64,000 bases of DNA from Mesorhizobium sp. (GCA_027492275.1 JAPUFC010000027.1:1-64000); one strand, 5' to 3'; shown: positions 8,381 to 18,115, numbered from the stretch's first letter. Notes: generated by a model from the letters alone, not told the origin. Program-made: numbers and translations.

Positions 8381-10453
8381 CTAGCGTCCTTCCCTGTACC
8401 ACATGGAGCCAAGCGCCAGCAGCAGCAGGCCGAGGCCGAAGAAGCCGCCGAACATCGGCACGCGGCTGACCGATTTCAGCACGCTGTCGCCGGTGGTCTT
8501 CAACCCGATCCAGTCGTTGCCGGCCGCGTTGGCGCCGTTGCGCACCGGCACGATGCCGGGCACGGAGACGCCGCCCAGCGTGGATTCCAGGCGTCGCACG
8601 CTGCCTCCGCTGGCTTCGGCGACGGGGCGCAGCACCTCCCCGGTCGACACCGTGTCGGCGAATTCCGGCGCGTTGACCGGCCCGACATGGGCGAGCGCCG
8701 ACAGGTCACCGTTGCCGACCTGGTAGAGGCCGATCTCGTCCACCTCGGCGCTGCCGGTGAACAGGCCGGGCGTGGAGGCGGCGAGCCGCACCGTCAGGGT
8801 CTTGCCCGAGGGGGTGATGACCTGCGCCGGGCCGGGATCGTCGCGCATGGTCTGGCGCTGGATCTCCAGCGTCATGCCGCGTCCGCCAGCGGTCAGGCGC
8901 TCCTCCTCCAGCTCCGGCTCCTTCATCAGCCAGTGGGCTATGCGCCGGTAGAGCTGGACGTGCGGGCCGCCGCCCTCGAAGCCGCGCGCCCACAGCCAGC
9001 CCTGGTCGGACAGAAGCATGCCCACGCGGCCCTCGCCCTTGCGGTCGAGCAGCAGCAGCGGGCGGTCGTCCGGGCCCTTCATGACGACTTCACCCTCCGG
9101 CCGGTCGATGCCGATGAGGCGGAACCAGCGGCTCCAGTGCGGCGGCTCGAAGCCGGAACCGTCCAGTCCGCGCGTGACCGGATGGCGTTGGCCGAGCTCG
9201 GTCAGGCGCGGGTAGAACGGCTGGTCGAGCACGTCGCCGGACGGCAGCGCGGGCAGCGCCGCCATCAGCGGCGTGCGCGCGATGGACTGCTCGCCGGCAT
9301 ATTCGGGACCGGCGGCGATCAGCAGCGCGCCGCCCTTCTCCACATATTCGGCGATGTAGTCGTAATAGAGGATCGGCAGCACGTCGCGGTGCTGGTAGCG
9401 GTCGAAGATGATTAGGTCGAAATCGTTGATCTTCTCCACGAACAGCTCGCGGGTGGGGAAGGCGATCAGCGACAATTCGTTGATCGGCGTGCCGTCCTGC
9501 TTCTCGGGCGGGCGCAGGATTGTGAAGTGGACGAGATCGACCGAGGCGTCGGATTTCAGCAGGTTGCGCCATGTGCGTTCGCCGGCATGCGGCTCGCCCG
9601 ACACCAGAAGCACGCGCAGGTTCTCGCGGATGCCTTCCACGATGGCGACGGCGCGGTTGTTGGTCTCGGTCAGCTCGCCTTGCTCCGCGTCGATCGCCAG
9701 CTCCACGATGTTGCGGCCGGCGCCGGGCACGGTCAGCTCCAGCGGCATCTCCTGCCCGACCACGGCGCGCTGCGTGGTCACGGGCTGGCCGTTGACCAGC
9801 ACGCGCACCTCGACCGTTCCGCCGGACGCCTCGCCGGCTGCGATGACGCGGTAGCTCATGGCCAGCGGCTTGCCGACGATGCCGAAGCGCGGTGCGTTCT
9901 CGAAGCGGATGCGGCGGTCGCGCTCGTCCTCGTCGCCGGTAATCAGCGCGTGCAGCGGCGCGGGAAAGCCCTGAAGGGCGGGGGGCGTGTCGTGCACCTG
10001 GCCGTCGGTGATCATCACCGCGCCGGCGATGCGGCTCGGCGGCACGTCGCGGAAGACGCCGTCGAGCGCCCCGAACAATCTAGTCTGGGTGCGCTCGTCG
10101 GCGGCGTCGGCGCGGCCGGTCTCGGCCACGCGCACGTCGAACTGCGGAAAGCGCGCCAGGCGCTCCTGGAGCCCGGCAAGGGCGGCGCTCGTCTCGGTCT
10201 GCCGCGCGCCGATGTCCTGGCTCTGGCTGCGGTCGACGATCAGCGCCACGACGCTCTTCAGCGGCTCGCGCTCCTCGTCGAGCAGCACGGGATTGAGGAG
10301 CGCGGCGGCCAGCGCGGCGAAGGCAGCCAGCCGCAGCCACGCGCCGCGCTGGCGCAGCAGCACGCCGGCCAGCGCCAGAAGCGCCAGCGGCGCGAGCAGC
10401 AGCGCCAGCCATGGCCAGGACAGCAGTGGTTCGAGCGACAGAGACCAGTTCAT
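8381..10453 (-). CDS. Membrane protein with VWA and glutamine amidotransferase-like domains
   Basis: A 690-residue membrane protein, last gene of a moxR-DUF58-DUF4159 cluster. Two hydrophobic segments lie in the first 65 residues and one lies at the extreme C terminus. Soon after, at about residue 74, DRSQS matches the metal-site pattern DxSxS of von Willebrand A domains. The central part (FDLIIFDRYQ to GGALLIAAGPEY, about 340-400) has the fold pattern of class I glutamine amidotransferase-like domains, without an evident nucleophilic Cys. It starts 1 nt after the stop of the DUF4159 gene, so it is co-translated. It probably forms a membrane complex with its neighbours. No precise function is known. 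Confidence 0.82.
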   Translation of the reverse strand: MNWSLSLEPLLSWPWLALLLAPLALLALAGVLLRQRGAWLRLAAFAALAAALLNPVLLDEEREPLKSVVALIVDRSQSQDIGARQTETSAALAGLQERLARFPQFDVRVAETGRADAADERTQTRLFGALDGVFRDVPPSRIAGAVMITDGQVHDTPPALQGFPAPLHALITGDEDERDRRIRFENAPRFGIVGKPLAMSYRVIAAGEASGGTVEVRVLVNGQPVTTQRAVVGQEMPLELTVPGAGRNIVELAIDAEQGELTETNNRAVAIVEGIRENLRVLLVSGEPHAGERTWRNLLKSDASVDLVHFTILRPPEKQDGTPINELSLIAFPTRELFVEKINDFDLIIFDRYQHRDVLPILYYDYIAEYVEKGGALLIAAGPEYAGEQSIARTPLMAALPALPSGDVLDQPFYPRLTELGQRHPVTRGLDGSGFEPPHWSRWFRLIGIDRPEGEVVMKGPDDRPLLLLDRKGEGRVGMLLSDQGWLWARGFEGGGPHVQLYRRIAHWLMKEPELEEERLTAGGRGMTLEIQRQTMRDDPGPAQVITPSGKTLTVRLAASTPGLFTGSAEVDEIGLYQVGNGDLSALAHVGPVNAPEFADTVSTGEVLRPVAEASGGSVRRLESTLGGVSVPGIVPVRNGANAAGNDWIGLKTTGDSVLKSVSRVPMFGGFFGLGLLLLALGSMWYREGR

Positions 10454-10454
10454 G

Positions 10455-13262
10455 CTATTGCCCCAGCCTTTCCAGCAGGACAGGCACGTGGACCTGGTCG
10501 GATTTGTAGTTGCCGGTCAGCATGTACATCATGATGTTGACGCCGGCGCGCAGCGCGTAGATGCGCTGCAGCGGGTCGGATGGCACGGTTGGCAGCAGGG
10601 GCTCGCCGTTCTCGTCAACCGCCCAGGCGCCGGCCATGTCGTTGGCGGTGATCATGATCGGCGTGACGCCGTCGCCGGCGCGCACCGGCCTGTTCTCGTC
10701 GCTGCCGGCGTTGACCGAGGCTTCCACCCAGAGCGGGCTGCCGTTGAAGCGGCCGGGGAACTCCGGCAGGATGAAGAAGGTCTTGGTCAGCACGTGGTCG
10801 GCCGGCACCGGCTCCAAAGGCGGCACGTTGAGGCTGCCGAGAATGTCGCGCAGGCGTTCCGTCGCCGGGCTGGTCGAGTTGGCGTCGATGCCGGTCGAAT
10901 ACTGGTCGCGGGTGTCGAACAGAACCGTCCCGCCCGAGCGCATATAGGCGTCAACGCGCGCGATCGCCGCCTCGGAGGGCATCGGCGCGTCCGGGTCGAT
11001 CGGCCAGTAGATCAGCGGGTAGAAAGCAAGTTCATCTTTGGCGATGTCCACGCCGGCCGGCTCGCCCGGCTCCAGCGCCGTCTTCTCCACGAGGAAGCGG
11101 TTCAGCCCGGTGATGCCGGCGCGGCTGATCGCGTCGACGCTGGACACGCCGGTCAGCACATAGGCGATGCGCGTGGTCGAGATGGCCTCGACCGCCTCGA
11201 CGTCGCCGGGCTTCTGGTCCTGCGCGCGGGCATCGGGGGCGGCCAGCGCGAAGGCGGCGGCGACAAGGATAGCGGCGGTCGCGGCGCGGCGGGGGCGGCG
11301 CGAGAACCGGCCGCCCATCCACAGCACGGCCAGCGTGTCCAGCGCCATCAGCGCAAGCGCCAGCCCGATCAGCAGCCCGCGCAGGTCGCGCGACTGGTCC
11401 TCGGCGTAGCGCAAATCCTGCACCGGCGCGGAGACGGAAGGCCGCGCGATCGGCACAAAGGCGGCGTCGGCGGGCAGCAGGTTGTGGGCGACCACGCCTT
11501 CCTCGGAGCCGTAGAGGCCGGGCGGGTTCTCGATGGTGACCGGCAGCGGCGCCGGGCCGGGGGCGAGGGGCTGGGCGTCGCCGGACGGCGGCGCCAGCGC
11601 GCCGTCGGCGGCGATCAGGCGATAGGGCGCCAGCGATGCCGTCTGGCCCTGCGCGTCGGTGGTCGCCTGTCCCTGGTTGCGCGAAAGCTGCACGATGCGG
11701 CGCAGCATCTCGACGAAGGTGCCGGAGATCGGCAGGTTCGACCATGTGGCTTCCGGCGTGACGTGGAACAGCACCACCGTGCCTTCGCCGCGCGAGGCAC
11801 CTGTCACCAGGGGGGTGCCGTCCGCCAGGTTGGCCCAGGTGCGCTCGGCGATGTCGGAGGTCGGCTCGGCCAGAACCTGCCGTGTCACGGTGACCTCCGA
11901 GGGCGGCGTCAGGTCGGCGAACGGGCTGCCCTGCGGGAATTCCGTCACCGGCTGCGGCGTCGTCCACGACAGCGCGCCGCCCATGGAGCGCTCGCCGAGA
12001 CGCAGGCGGACCGGCAGCAGTTCCTCGTCATTGCCGGCCGCCGCCAGACGCGAGCCGGCGAAGCGAACCAGCGTGCCGCCGTTCTCCACCCATTCAACCA
12101 GCCGCGCGCGCGCCTCGACCGGGATCGTGCCGACATCGGCCATGACGATCATCGCCGGCTTCCGGTCCAGGATTTGTGGAATCGACTCGGCGAGGTCGGC
12201 CGTGGACGGCTCGATCAGGTCGGCGAAGGGCTCCAGCGCGCGCGAGATGTAGTAGAGCGGCGACAGCAGCGGCTGCGCCTGATCGGCCTCCGCCTGCGAG
12301 ATGAGGCCGACGCGGCGGCGGCGCGAGCTTTCGTCGAGCACGCGCACGGCGGCGGCCTGCGCCTCGCCATCGACGGCGATGGACGTGAAATCGTTGCGCA
12401 GCTCGAACGGCACGACGAAGGAGCCGGTGGCGTTCGCCGCGCCGGGATTGAAGGTGATGGTCGCGTCGGCGATGCGCCGGCCGCGATCGTCGAAGGCGCC
12501 AGCCGTCACCTGCCGCGGCGCGGGGTCGCCTGCGGCGCGGATCGCAGTGACGGTGAGCGAGGACGCGCCGTTCTCGACGGCGGTCAGGCCGACCATGCCG
12601 AGGCGGTCCGGCACGGCCCAGAAGATGCTGGCCGGGGCGTTGCCGAAGAGGCGGGCGAAGGCCTGTTCGTCGGCGGCGGTGGCCAATCCGTCGGACAGCA
12701 CGGCGACCGTCGGCTGCGGCAGGGCGGACAAGGCCTGCGCCACGCGGGCGTAGACCGCCTGGCGATCCACCGGGATGGGACGGGGCTCGACGGCGTTCAG
12801 CTTCTCCAGCGCGGCGGCGGCGTCGAAGGGGCCGATCTCGGCATTGGGCTTTTCGGCCGTGAAGGCGAGGATGATCGGCGCGCCCGACTGGCCGGCGTCG
12901 TTGATCAGCTTTTGCGCCGTGGCGGCCCGCAGGTCCCAGCCAGGCGCGCTGGCCCAGCCATTGTCCATGACGATGGCGAGCGGCCGGCCGCCCGTGGCGA
13001 TCTGCTCGCGCGGGTTCCAGACAGGCTCAGCCAGCGCGAGGATGACCAGCGCTGCCAGCAGCAGCCGCAGCAGCGTCAGCCACCAGGGGCTCTGGTGCGG
13101 CGTCTCCTCCCTGCGCAGCACGCGTGCGAGGATCTTGAGCGGCGGAAACACTTCCGTCTGCGGCCTCGGCGGCGTCAGCCTGAGCAGCCACCAGATGACC
13201 GGCAGCGCCAGCAGGCCGAACAGCACGGCCGGAAAGCCGAAGGTGAGCGGCAGCCAACTCAT
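10455..13262 (-). CDS. BatA-like/DUF4159 domain membrane protein
   Basis: A 935-residue protein with the N-terminal aerotolerance-regulator (BatA) membrane module: a hydrophobic segment at 1-30, a conserved PPLKILARV stretch, and a second segment near 60-80. The following VWA-like domain has a damaged metal site (MDNGWAS where DxSxS is expected). Two more hydrophobic stretches lie near 645-690, and the C-terminal part (about 700-930) is the DUF4159 domain with YPLIYWPIDP. The ATG at 13260-13262 overlaps the DUF58 stop (ATGA) and was chosen over an upstream in-frame start that would run into DUF58. It is encoded between DUF58 and the VWA/amidotransferase-like protein. Confidence 0.83.
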   Translation of the reverse strand: MSWLPLTFGFPAVLFGLLALPVIWWLLRLTPPRPQTEVFPPLKILARVLRREETPHQSPWWLTLLRLLLAALVILALAEPVWNPREQIATGGRPLAIVMDNGWASAPGWDLRAATAQKLINDAGQSGAPIILAFTAEKPNAEIGPFDAAAALEKLNAVEPRPIPVDRQAVYARVAQALSALPQPTVAVLSDGLATAADEQAFARLFGNAPASIFWAVPDRLGMVGLTAVENGASSLTVTAIRAAGDPAPRQVTAGAFDDRGRRIADATITFNPGAANATGSFVVPFELRNDFTSIAVDGEAQAAAVRVLDESSRRRRVGLISQAEADQAQPLLSPLYYISRALEPFADLIEPSTADLAESIPQILDRKPAMIVMADVGTIPVEARARLVEWVENGGTLVRFAGSRLAAAGNDEELLPVRLRLGERSMGGALSWTTPQPVTEFPQGSPFADLTPPSEVTVTRQVLAEPTSDIAERTWANLADGTPLVTGASRGEGTVVLFHVTPEATWSNLPISGTFVEMLRRIVQLSRNQGQATTDAQGQTASLAPYRLIAADGALAPPSGDAQPLAPGPAPLPVTIENPPGLYGSEEGVVAHNLLPADAAFVPIARPSVSAPVQDLRYAEDQSRDLRGLLIGLALALMALDTLAVLWMGGRFSRRPRRAATAAILVAAAFALAAPDARAQDQKPGDVEAVEAISTTRIAYVLTGVSSVDAISRAGITGLNRFLVEKTALEPGEPAGVDIAKDELAFYPLIYWPIDPDAPMPSEAAIARVDAYMRSGGTVLFDTRDQYSTGIDANSTSPATERLRDILGSLNVPPLEPVPADHVLTKTFFILPEFPGRFNGSPLWVEASVNAGSDENRPVRAGDGVTPIMITANDMAGAWAVDENGEPLLPTVPSDPLQRIYALRAGVNIMMYMLTGNYKSDQVHVPVLLERLGQ

Positions 13263-14161
13263 CGGCGGCCGCCGTCCGCGCCCAGCGCCATGTGGACCCG
13301 AACCAGCGCCTCGGAGGCCAGCCGGTCGGTGTGGTTGACCGTGTAGCTCCAGCCGAGCCGCTTGCACCACGCGGCCAGCGCTTCGCGGCGGGCGGCATAG
13401 ACGTGGCGATATTCATCGCGCACCGTCTCGGCGCGGCCTGCGGTCAGCTTCTCGCCGCTCTCGGGATCGGTGAATTCGGTGCGGCCCGCATAGGGGAAGC
13501 TCTCCTCGGCGGGGTCGGCCACCTCGATCAGGTGGGCGCGAACGCCGTGGCGGGAGAGCACGTCGAGCCAAGCCATGATCTCCTCTGGCGGGTCGAGGAA
13601 GTCGCTGGCGATGATGATGTCGGAGAAGCGGCGTATGGAAGAGAGGTCGGGCCGCGCGGGCAGCTCTTGCGCGTGGGCGAGCTGCGCGGCGATGCGCTCG
13701 GCGCCGTTGCGGGCCGCGATCGGGTCGGTCAGGCCCGGCCAGGCGATGCGCTCGCCGCTGCGCGACAAAAGCTCGGCAAGGGCCAGCGTCAGCACCAGCG
13801 CGCGCGACTCCTTCGACACCATCGCGCCGCGCGACTTGTAGAGCATGGAGGGTGAGGGGTCGGCCCAAAGCCACACGGTGTGCGCCGCTTCCCATTCGCG
13901 GTCGCGCACATAGGTGTGGTCGTCGCGGGCGGAGCGCCGCCAGTCGATGCTGGCGATCGCCTCGCCCTCGACATAGGGGCGGAACTGCCAGAAATTCTCG
14001 CCGATGCCGCGCTTGCGGCGGCCGTGCCAGCCGCCGATCACGGTGTTGACGAGGCGGCGCGCCTCGACCAGCAAATCCGGGATCAGCGCCGCGCGCGCCC
14101 GGCCGCGCGCCAGCGCATCGCGCGTGGCGACGGCGGAGGTGACTTCGCCGATCAGCGCCAT
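13259..14161 (-). CDS. DUF58 domain-containing protein
   Basis: A 300-residue cytoplasmic protein of the DUF58 family, the usual companion of MoxR ATPases. The conserved DUF58 core GEAIASIDWRRSARDD is followed by a VWA-type strand with DPSPSM, which fits the DxSxS metal-site pattern. A GGGAGG ribosome site precedes the ATG at 14159-14161. MoxR lies 28 nt upstream, and the stop overlaps the next start. MoxR ATPases are thought to act as chaperones for VWA proteins, so this is a likely MoxR client or adaptor. Confidence 0.9.
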   Translation of the reverse strand: MALIGEVTSAVATRDALARGRARAALIPDLLVEARRLVNTVIGGWHGRRKRGIGENFWQFRPYVEGEAIASIDWRRSARDDHTYVRDREWEAAHTVWLWADPSPSMLYKSRGAMVSKESRALVLTLALAELLSRSGERIAWPGLTDPIAARNGAERIAAQLAHAQELPARPDLSSIRRFSDIIIASDFLDPPEEIMAWLDVLSRHGVRAHLIEVADPAEESFPYAGRTEFTDPESGEKLTAGRAETVRDEYRHVYAARREALAAWCKRLGWSYTVNHTDRLASEALVRVHMALGADGGRR

Positions 14162-14189
14162 GGACGCCTCCCGGCCGGGCGGCCCAGCG

Positions 14190-15200
14190 TCATCCGCGCG
14201 CGGCCTTGACCAGTCTTGCGACGACGTCGCGCACGGTCATGCCCTCGGCGCGGGCCGCGAAGGTGAGCGCCATGCGGTGCTGGAGCACCGGCTCGGCCAG
14301 CGCGTGCACGTCATCCACCGAGGGGGCCAGCCTTCCGTCGTAAAGGGCGCGGGCGCGGGCGCACAGCGTCAGCGCCTGGCTGGCGCGCGGGCCGGGCCCC
14401 CAGGCGATGAGCTTGTCGGTCTCGGCGTCGCCCTGTCCGGGGCGGGCCGAGCGCACCAGCGACAGGATGGCCTCGACCACGCTTTCGGGCACCGGCATGC
14501 GCCGGATGAGCGTCTGGATCTCGCGCAGCCGCGCCGGATCGATCACGGGGTAGGCGCGCGATTCGGCCACGCCGGTGGTTTCCAGGAGAATGCGCCGCTC
14601 GGCGTCGAGCGCCGGGTAGAGGATGTCGATCTGCATGAGGAAGCGGTCGAGCTGGGCCTCCGGCAGCGGATAGGTGCCTTCCTGCTCCAGCGGGTTCTGG
14701 GTGGCCAGCACGTGAAAGGGGGCGGGCAGGTCGTGGCGCGCGCCGGCGACGGTGACGTGGTATTCCTGCATCGACTGGAGCAGCGCCGACTGGGTGCGCG
14801 GGCTTGCGCGGTTGATCTCGTCGGCCATCAGGAGCTGGGCGAAGATCGGGCCCGGAATGAAGCGGAAGGAGCGGCGGCCGGCATCGTCCTGCTCCATCAC
14901 CTCGGAGCCGAGGATGTCGGATGGCATCAGGTCGGGCGTGAACTGGATGCGGCGCGAATCCAGCCCGAGCACGGTGCCCAGAGTCTCAACCAGCTTGGTC
15001 TTGGCCAGGCCCGGCACGCCGACCAGAAGCGCATGGCCGCCGGCGAAAAGCGCCACCAGCGTGCGCTCCACGACGCTCTCCTGGCCGAAGATCACGCGCC
15101 CGACGCCGTCCTTGACGCGGGCGATGTCGGCCAGCGCGCGCTCGGCCTGCGCGACCATCTCCTTCTCGTCCAGCGGTGCTTCCTTGGCGATGACACTCAT
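14190..15200 (-). CDS. MoxR-family AAA+ ATPase
   Basis: A 336-residue AAA+ ATPase of the MoxR class, first gene of the four-gene cluster. The P-loop reads GVPGLAKTK (about 53-61), Walker B is LLMADEIN, and ATQNPLEQEGTYPLPEAQLDRF is the conserved sensor/arginine-finger region of MoxR proteins (split here at ATQNP and PLPEAQLDRF). The ATG at 15198-15200 gives the usual N terminus; an upstream in-frame start at 15260 would lack family similarity. It likely remodels the VWA proteins encoded downstream. Confidence 0.93.
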   Translation of the reverse strand: MSVIAKEAPLDEKEMVAQAERALADIARVKDGVGRVIFGQESVVERTLVALFAGGHALLVGVPGLAKTKLVETLGTVLGLDSRRIQFTPDLMPSDILGSEVMEQDDAGRRSFRFIPGPIFAQLLMADEINRASPRTQSALLQSMQEYHVTVAGARHDLPAPFHVLATQNPLEQEGTYPLPEAQLDRFLMQIDILYPALDAERRILLETTGVAESRAYPVIDPARLREIQTLIRRMPVPESVVEAILSLVRSARPGQGDAETDKLIAWGPGPRASQALTLCARARALYDGRLAPSVDDVHALAEPVLQHRMALTFAARAEGMTVRDVVARLVKAARG

Positions 15201-15335
15201 GCGCGGCCGGCCTCTTCGTTCTGGCGGATGCGGCGCCGAAACAAAGGCCTCGACTCGCACCCCCGGGTCCTCTACCCGAAACTTAAATCACCCCACCCCA
15301 CTGACAAGCGCGACGACAGTGACTATTTCGTGACC

Positions 15336-15956
15336 ATGGCCGAGCAGAACAGCTTACGCAACCGGGCGCCCGCCGACGCCGCAGGCCTGTCGGCGCTGAT
15401 CGCGCGCGCGGCGCGCGCCGGCAAGGGCGCGGCGCCCGTCGAGCGCTGGAATCCCGAATTCTGCGGCGACCTCGACATGGAGATCCGGCGCGACGGCACG
15501 TGGTTCTATCTCGGAACGCCGATCGGGCGCATGCCGCTGGTGCAGCTCTTCTCCTCCGTGCTGCGCAAGGACGAGGACGGCAGGACCTATCTGGTGACGC
15601 CGGTCGAGAAGGTCGGCATCCGCGTCGAGGACGCGCCCTTCGTCGCCGTGGAGATGAACGTCCTGGGCACCGGCGGCGACCGGGTGCTGACCTTCCGCAC
15701 CAATGTCGGCGACGTGGTCGAGGCGGGCCCCGACAATCCGCTGCGCTTCGTCGACGAGCCCGGGACGGGCGGGCTGAAGCCCTATGTCCTGGTGCGCGGC
15801 CGGCTGGAGGCGCTGCTGTCGCGCGCGGTCATGTACGAGCTTGTCGAGCACGGCGAGGAGATCGAGGCCGGCGGCGGGACGGTGTTCGCGGTGCGCTCGC
15901 ATGGCGATGTCTATCCGATCATGACGGCGGAGGCGCTGCGGCGGGCAGGCGCATGA
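15336..15956 (+). CDS. DUF1285 domain-containing protein
   Basis: A 206-residue conserved protein of the DUF1285 family, recognisable from WNPEFCGDLDMEI, the stretch WFYLGTPIGRMPLVQLF, and FRTNVGDVVEAG. No signal or membrane segment. The ATG at 15336-15338 is chosen; a GTG two codons upstream is possible. Its stop overlaps the Nudix start (ATGA). This DUF1285-Nudix-CCA polymerase order is a common alphaproteobacterial arrangement. Divergent from moxR across 135 nt that must hold both promoters. Biochemical role unknown. Confidence 0.88.
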   Translation: MAEQNSLRNRAPADAAGLSALIARAARAGKGAAPVERWNPEFCGDLDMEIRRDGTWFYLGTPIGRMPLVQLFSSVLRKDEDGRTYLVTPVEKVGIRVEDAPFVAVEMNVLGTGGDRVLTFRTNVGDVVEAGPDNPLRFVDEPGTGGLKPYVLVRGRLEALLSRAVMYELVEHGEEIEAGGGTVFAVRSHGDVYPIMTAEALRRAGA

Positions 15957-16591
15957 GCGACGGGATCATCGCGCCCTCGCAGTTTTCCGCGCAGGATTTC
16001 CGCCGGCGCATCGAGGCGGGAGGGCCGCTTCCGACGGACCGGGTCGAGGGCGACCACACGTTCAATCCCGACCTGCGCGACATGATCATGCGGCCAGGCC
16101 TGAGCCGCGCGGCGGTGCTGGTGCCGGTCATCGATCACGGCGAGGAGGCGGGCGTGCTCCTGACCAAGCGCGCCGACGCGCTGCGCGCGCATTCCGGGCA
16201 GATCGCCTTTCCCGGCGGCCGCATCGATCCCGGCGACGTGAGCCCGGAGGCGGCGGCCCTGCGCGAGACGCTGGAAGAGGTGGGTCTGGGCGAGCGCGAC
16301 ATCGAGGTGGTGGGGCGGATGCCGGATTATTTCAGCGGCAGCGGCTACCAGGTCACGCCGGTGCTCGGCATCGTGCGCCCGGACTATCTCGTCACGGTGA
16401 ACGCCGACGAGGTGGACGACGTGTTCGAGGTGCCGCTGCGCTTCCTGATGGACCCGGCGAACCATCAGCGCGCCAGCCGCGTCTGGAACGAGCGCGAGCG
16501 CTTCTTCTACGCTATGCCGTTCGGCGAACGCTACATCTGGGGCCTGACGGCGGGCATCATCCGCTCCGTCTACGAGCGCCTGTACCGGTGA
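15953..16591 (+). CDS. Nudix hydrolase, CoA pyrophosphatase type
   Basis: A 212-residue Nudix enzyme, probably cleaving CoA or related pyrophosphates. The Nudix box runs from GGRIDPGD through AALRETLEEVGL (about residues 83-105), with all Glu residues of the REUXEEXGU core in place. The preceding LTKRADALRAHSGQIAFPGG matches the CoA-pyrophosphatase subgroup (NudL/YeaB-like). ATGA overlap with DUF1285 upstream and GTGA overlap with the CCA enzyme downstream make this a coupled operon. Substrate specificity is inferred from subgroup resemblance only. Confidence 0.9.
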   Translation: MSDGIIAPSQFSAQDFRRRIEAGGPLPTDRVEGDHTFNPDLRDMIMRPGLSRAAVLVPVIDHGEEAGVLLTKRADALRAHSGQIAFPGGRIDPGDVSPEAAALRETLEEVGLGERDIEVVGRMPDYFSGSGYQVTPVLGIVRPDYLVTVNADEVDDVFEVPLRFLMDPANHQRASRVWNERERFFYAMPFGERYIWGLTAGIIRSVYERLYR

Positions 16592-17847
16592 GCGAGGCCG
16601 TCTCCATCGCCGGGCGCGCGCCCTGGCTTCGCGAGCCGGGCCTGCAAAGCCTGCTGGTCGTGCTGTCGGCGGAGGGCGAGGAGGCGCGCATCGCGGGAGG
16701 CGCGGTGCGCAACGCGCTGCTCGGCGAGCCCGTGGCGGATGTCGACGTGGCCACCACCACGCTTCCGCAGGAAACGGTCAGGCGCGCCGAGGCCGCCGGT
16801 TTCCGCACCGTGCCGACCGGCATCGAACACGGCACCGTCACGGTGCTGGCGCAGGGTCGCCCGATCGAGGTGACGACGTTGCGCGCCGACGTCGAGACCG
16901 ACGGGCGCCGCGCCACGGTGCGCTTCGGCCGCGACTGGCAGGCCGATGCGGGCCGGCGCGATTTCACGATCAACGCGCTCTACGCGAAGGCCGACGGCAC
17001 CGTGGTCGATCTGGTCGGCGGGGTGGCGGACATCGGGGAGAAGCGGCTGTGCTTCATCGGCGACGCGGAGGCGCGAATCCGCGAGGACTACTTGCGCATC
17101 CTGCGCTTCTTCCGCTTCTTCGCCTGGTATGGCGCGGGCCGGCCCGACGCCGAGGGGCTCAAGGCCTGCGCGCGGCTCAAGGACGGGCTGGCGCGCCTCT
17201 CCGCCGAACGCGTCTGGAACGAATTGCGCAAGATGCTGTCGGCCCCCGATCCGTCGCGGGCGCTGCTGTGGATGCGGCAGGCGGGCGTGCTGAGCGTGGT
17301 GCTGCCGGAGAGCGCCAACTGGGGCATCGACTCCATCCACGGGCTGGTCGCGGCCGAACGCGATCTCGGCTGGAAGGCCGACCCGCTGCTGAGGCTGGAG
17401 GCGATGGTGCCGCCGGACCCGGCGCGCATGGAGGCGCTGGCCGACCGGCTCAAGCTTTCGACCGCCGAGCGGCTGCGGCTGCGGCACTGGGCGTCTGGCC
17501 TGCCGCTCGCGCCCGAGCTGACCGAGACGGCGCTGGCCAGGATGCTCTATCGCGGCGACCCCAAGGCAGCGGTCGACCAGTTGCGGCTGCGGCTGGCGGG
17601 AGCGCGGGCCAAGGCGGCGGCGGACGACGCGGCGCTGATCCAGGCCGGCGGCTTCTTCAAGCTGCTGCGCTTCGCGGAAGGGTGGGAGAAGCCGGCCTTT
17701 CCGCTCAAGGGCGCCGATCTGCTCCAGGCCGGGCTTTCCGCAGGGCCGCAGGTCGGCGAAACTCTGGCGCGGCTGGAGGAGGAGTGGATCGAGTCCGGCT
17801 TCCGGCTCGATCGTGACGCGCTGCTCGGGCGCGTCACGACTGGATAG
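16588..17847 (+). CDS. CCA tRNA nucleotidyltransferase/poly(A) polymerase family
   Basis: A 419-residue class II nucleotidyltransferase that adds or repairs the 3' CCA of tRNA. The catalytic region reads GGAVRNALLG then DVDVATT, giving the metal-binding DxD at residues 51-53; RRDFTINALY is the second conserved block and ILRFFRFFAWYG the helical one. The start is the GTG at 16588, inside the Nudix stop (GTGA). The length is normal for rhizobial members. No other CCA enzyme is in the window, and the family is usually single copy. Confidence 0.93.
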   Translation: MSEAVSIAGRAPWLREPGLQSLLVVLSAEGEEARIAGGAVRNALLGEPVADVDVATTTLPQETVRRAEAAGFRTVPTGIEHGTVTVLAQGRPIEVTTLRADVETDGRRATVRFGRDWQADAGRRDFTINALYAKADGTVVDLVGGVADIGEKRLCFIGDAEARIREDYLRILRFFRFFAWYGAGRPDAEGLKACARLKDGLARLSAERVWNELRKMLSAPDPSRALLWMRQAGVLSVVLPESANWGIDSIHGLVAAERDLGWKADPLLRLEAMVPPDPARMEALADRLKLSTAERLRLRHWASGLPLAPELTETALARMLYRGDPKAAVDQLRLRLAGARAKAAADDAALIQAGGFFKLLRFAEGWEKPAFPLKGADLLQAGLSAGPQVGETLARLEEEWIESGFRLDRDALLGRVTTG

Positions 17848-17862
17848 GTCGGGCGGACGGGG

Positions 17863-18048
17863 TCAGGCCGCGTCGCGGGCCCTGTCGATGCGCGAGCGGA
17901 TGGCCTCGACCATGGTCTCGCGGATGATGGTTTCGCCATGCGTCTCGCGCATGTGCTCGACGGCCCGGCGGATGATCTCCGCCTCGTCCTCGTGACGGGT
18001 GTGCCACTCGCATCCCGGCACCAGCGAACCGCAATGGAACTCCTTCAT
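17863..18048 (-). CDS. DUF1059 domain-containing small protein
   Basis: A 61-residue protein of the DUF1059 family. It begins MKEFHCGSLVPGCEWH and continues with a histidine-rich helix, the family's typical pattern of Cys and His residues that could bind a metal. An AAGGAG ribosome site precedes the ATG. It is convergent with the CCA enzyme, with only 15 nt between stops. Function unknown. Confidence 0.85.
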   Translation of the reverse strand: MKEFHCGSLVPGCEWHTRHEDEAEIIRRAVEHMRETHGETIIRETMVEAIRSRIDRARDAA

Positions 18049-18115
18049 CGGACACTCCTTCCCTGGTTTGCGTGAGCAAGCACCCTAACCCACGAACGCG
18101 GCGAAGGTTGCAGCC

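Noticed and set aside
9987-13346. Very long plus-strand open frame opposite the DUF4159 and VWA genes
   Set aside because: Arg/His-rich composition without any domain, lying entirely antisense to well-supported genes; it is a by-product of high GC at third codon positions.
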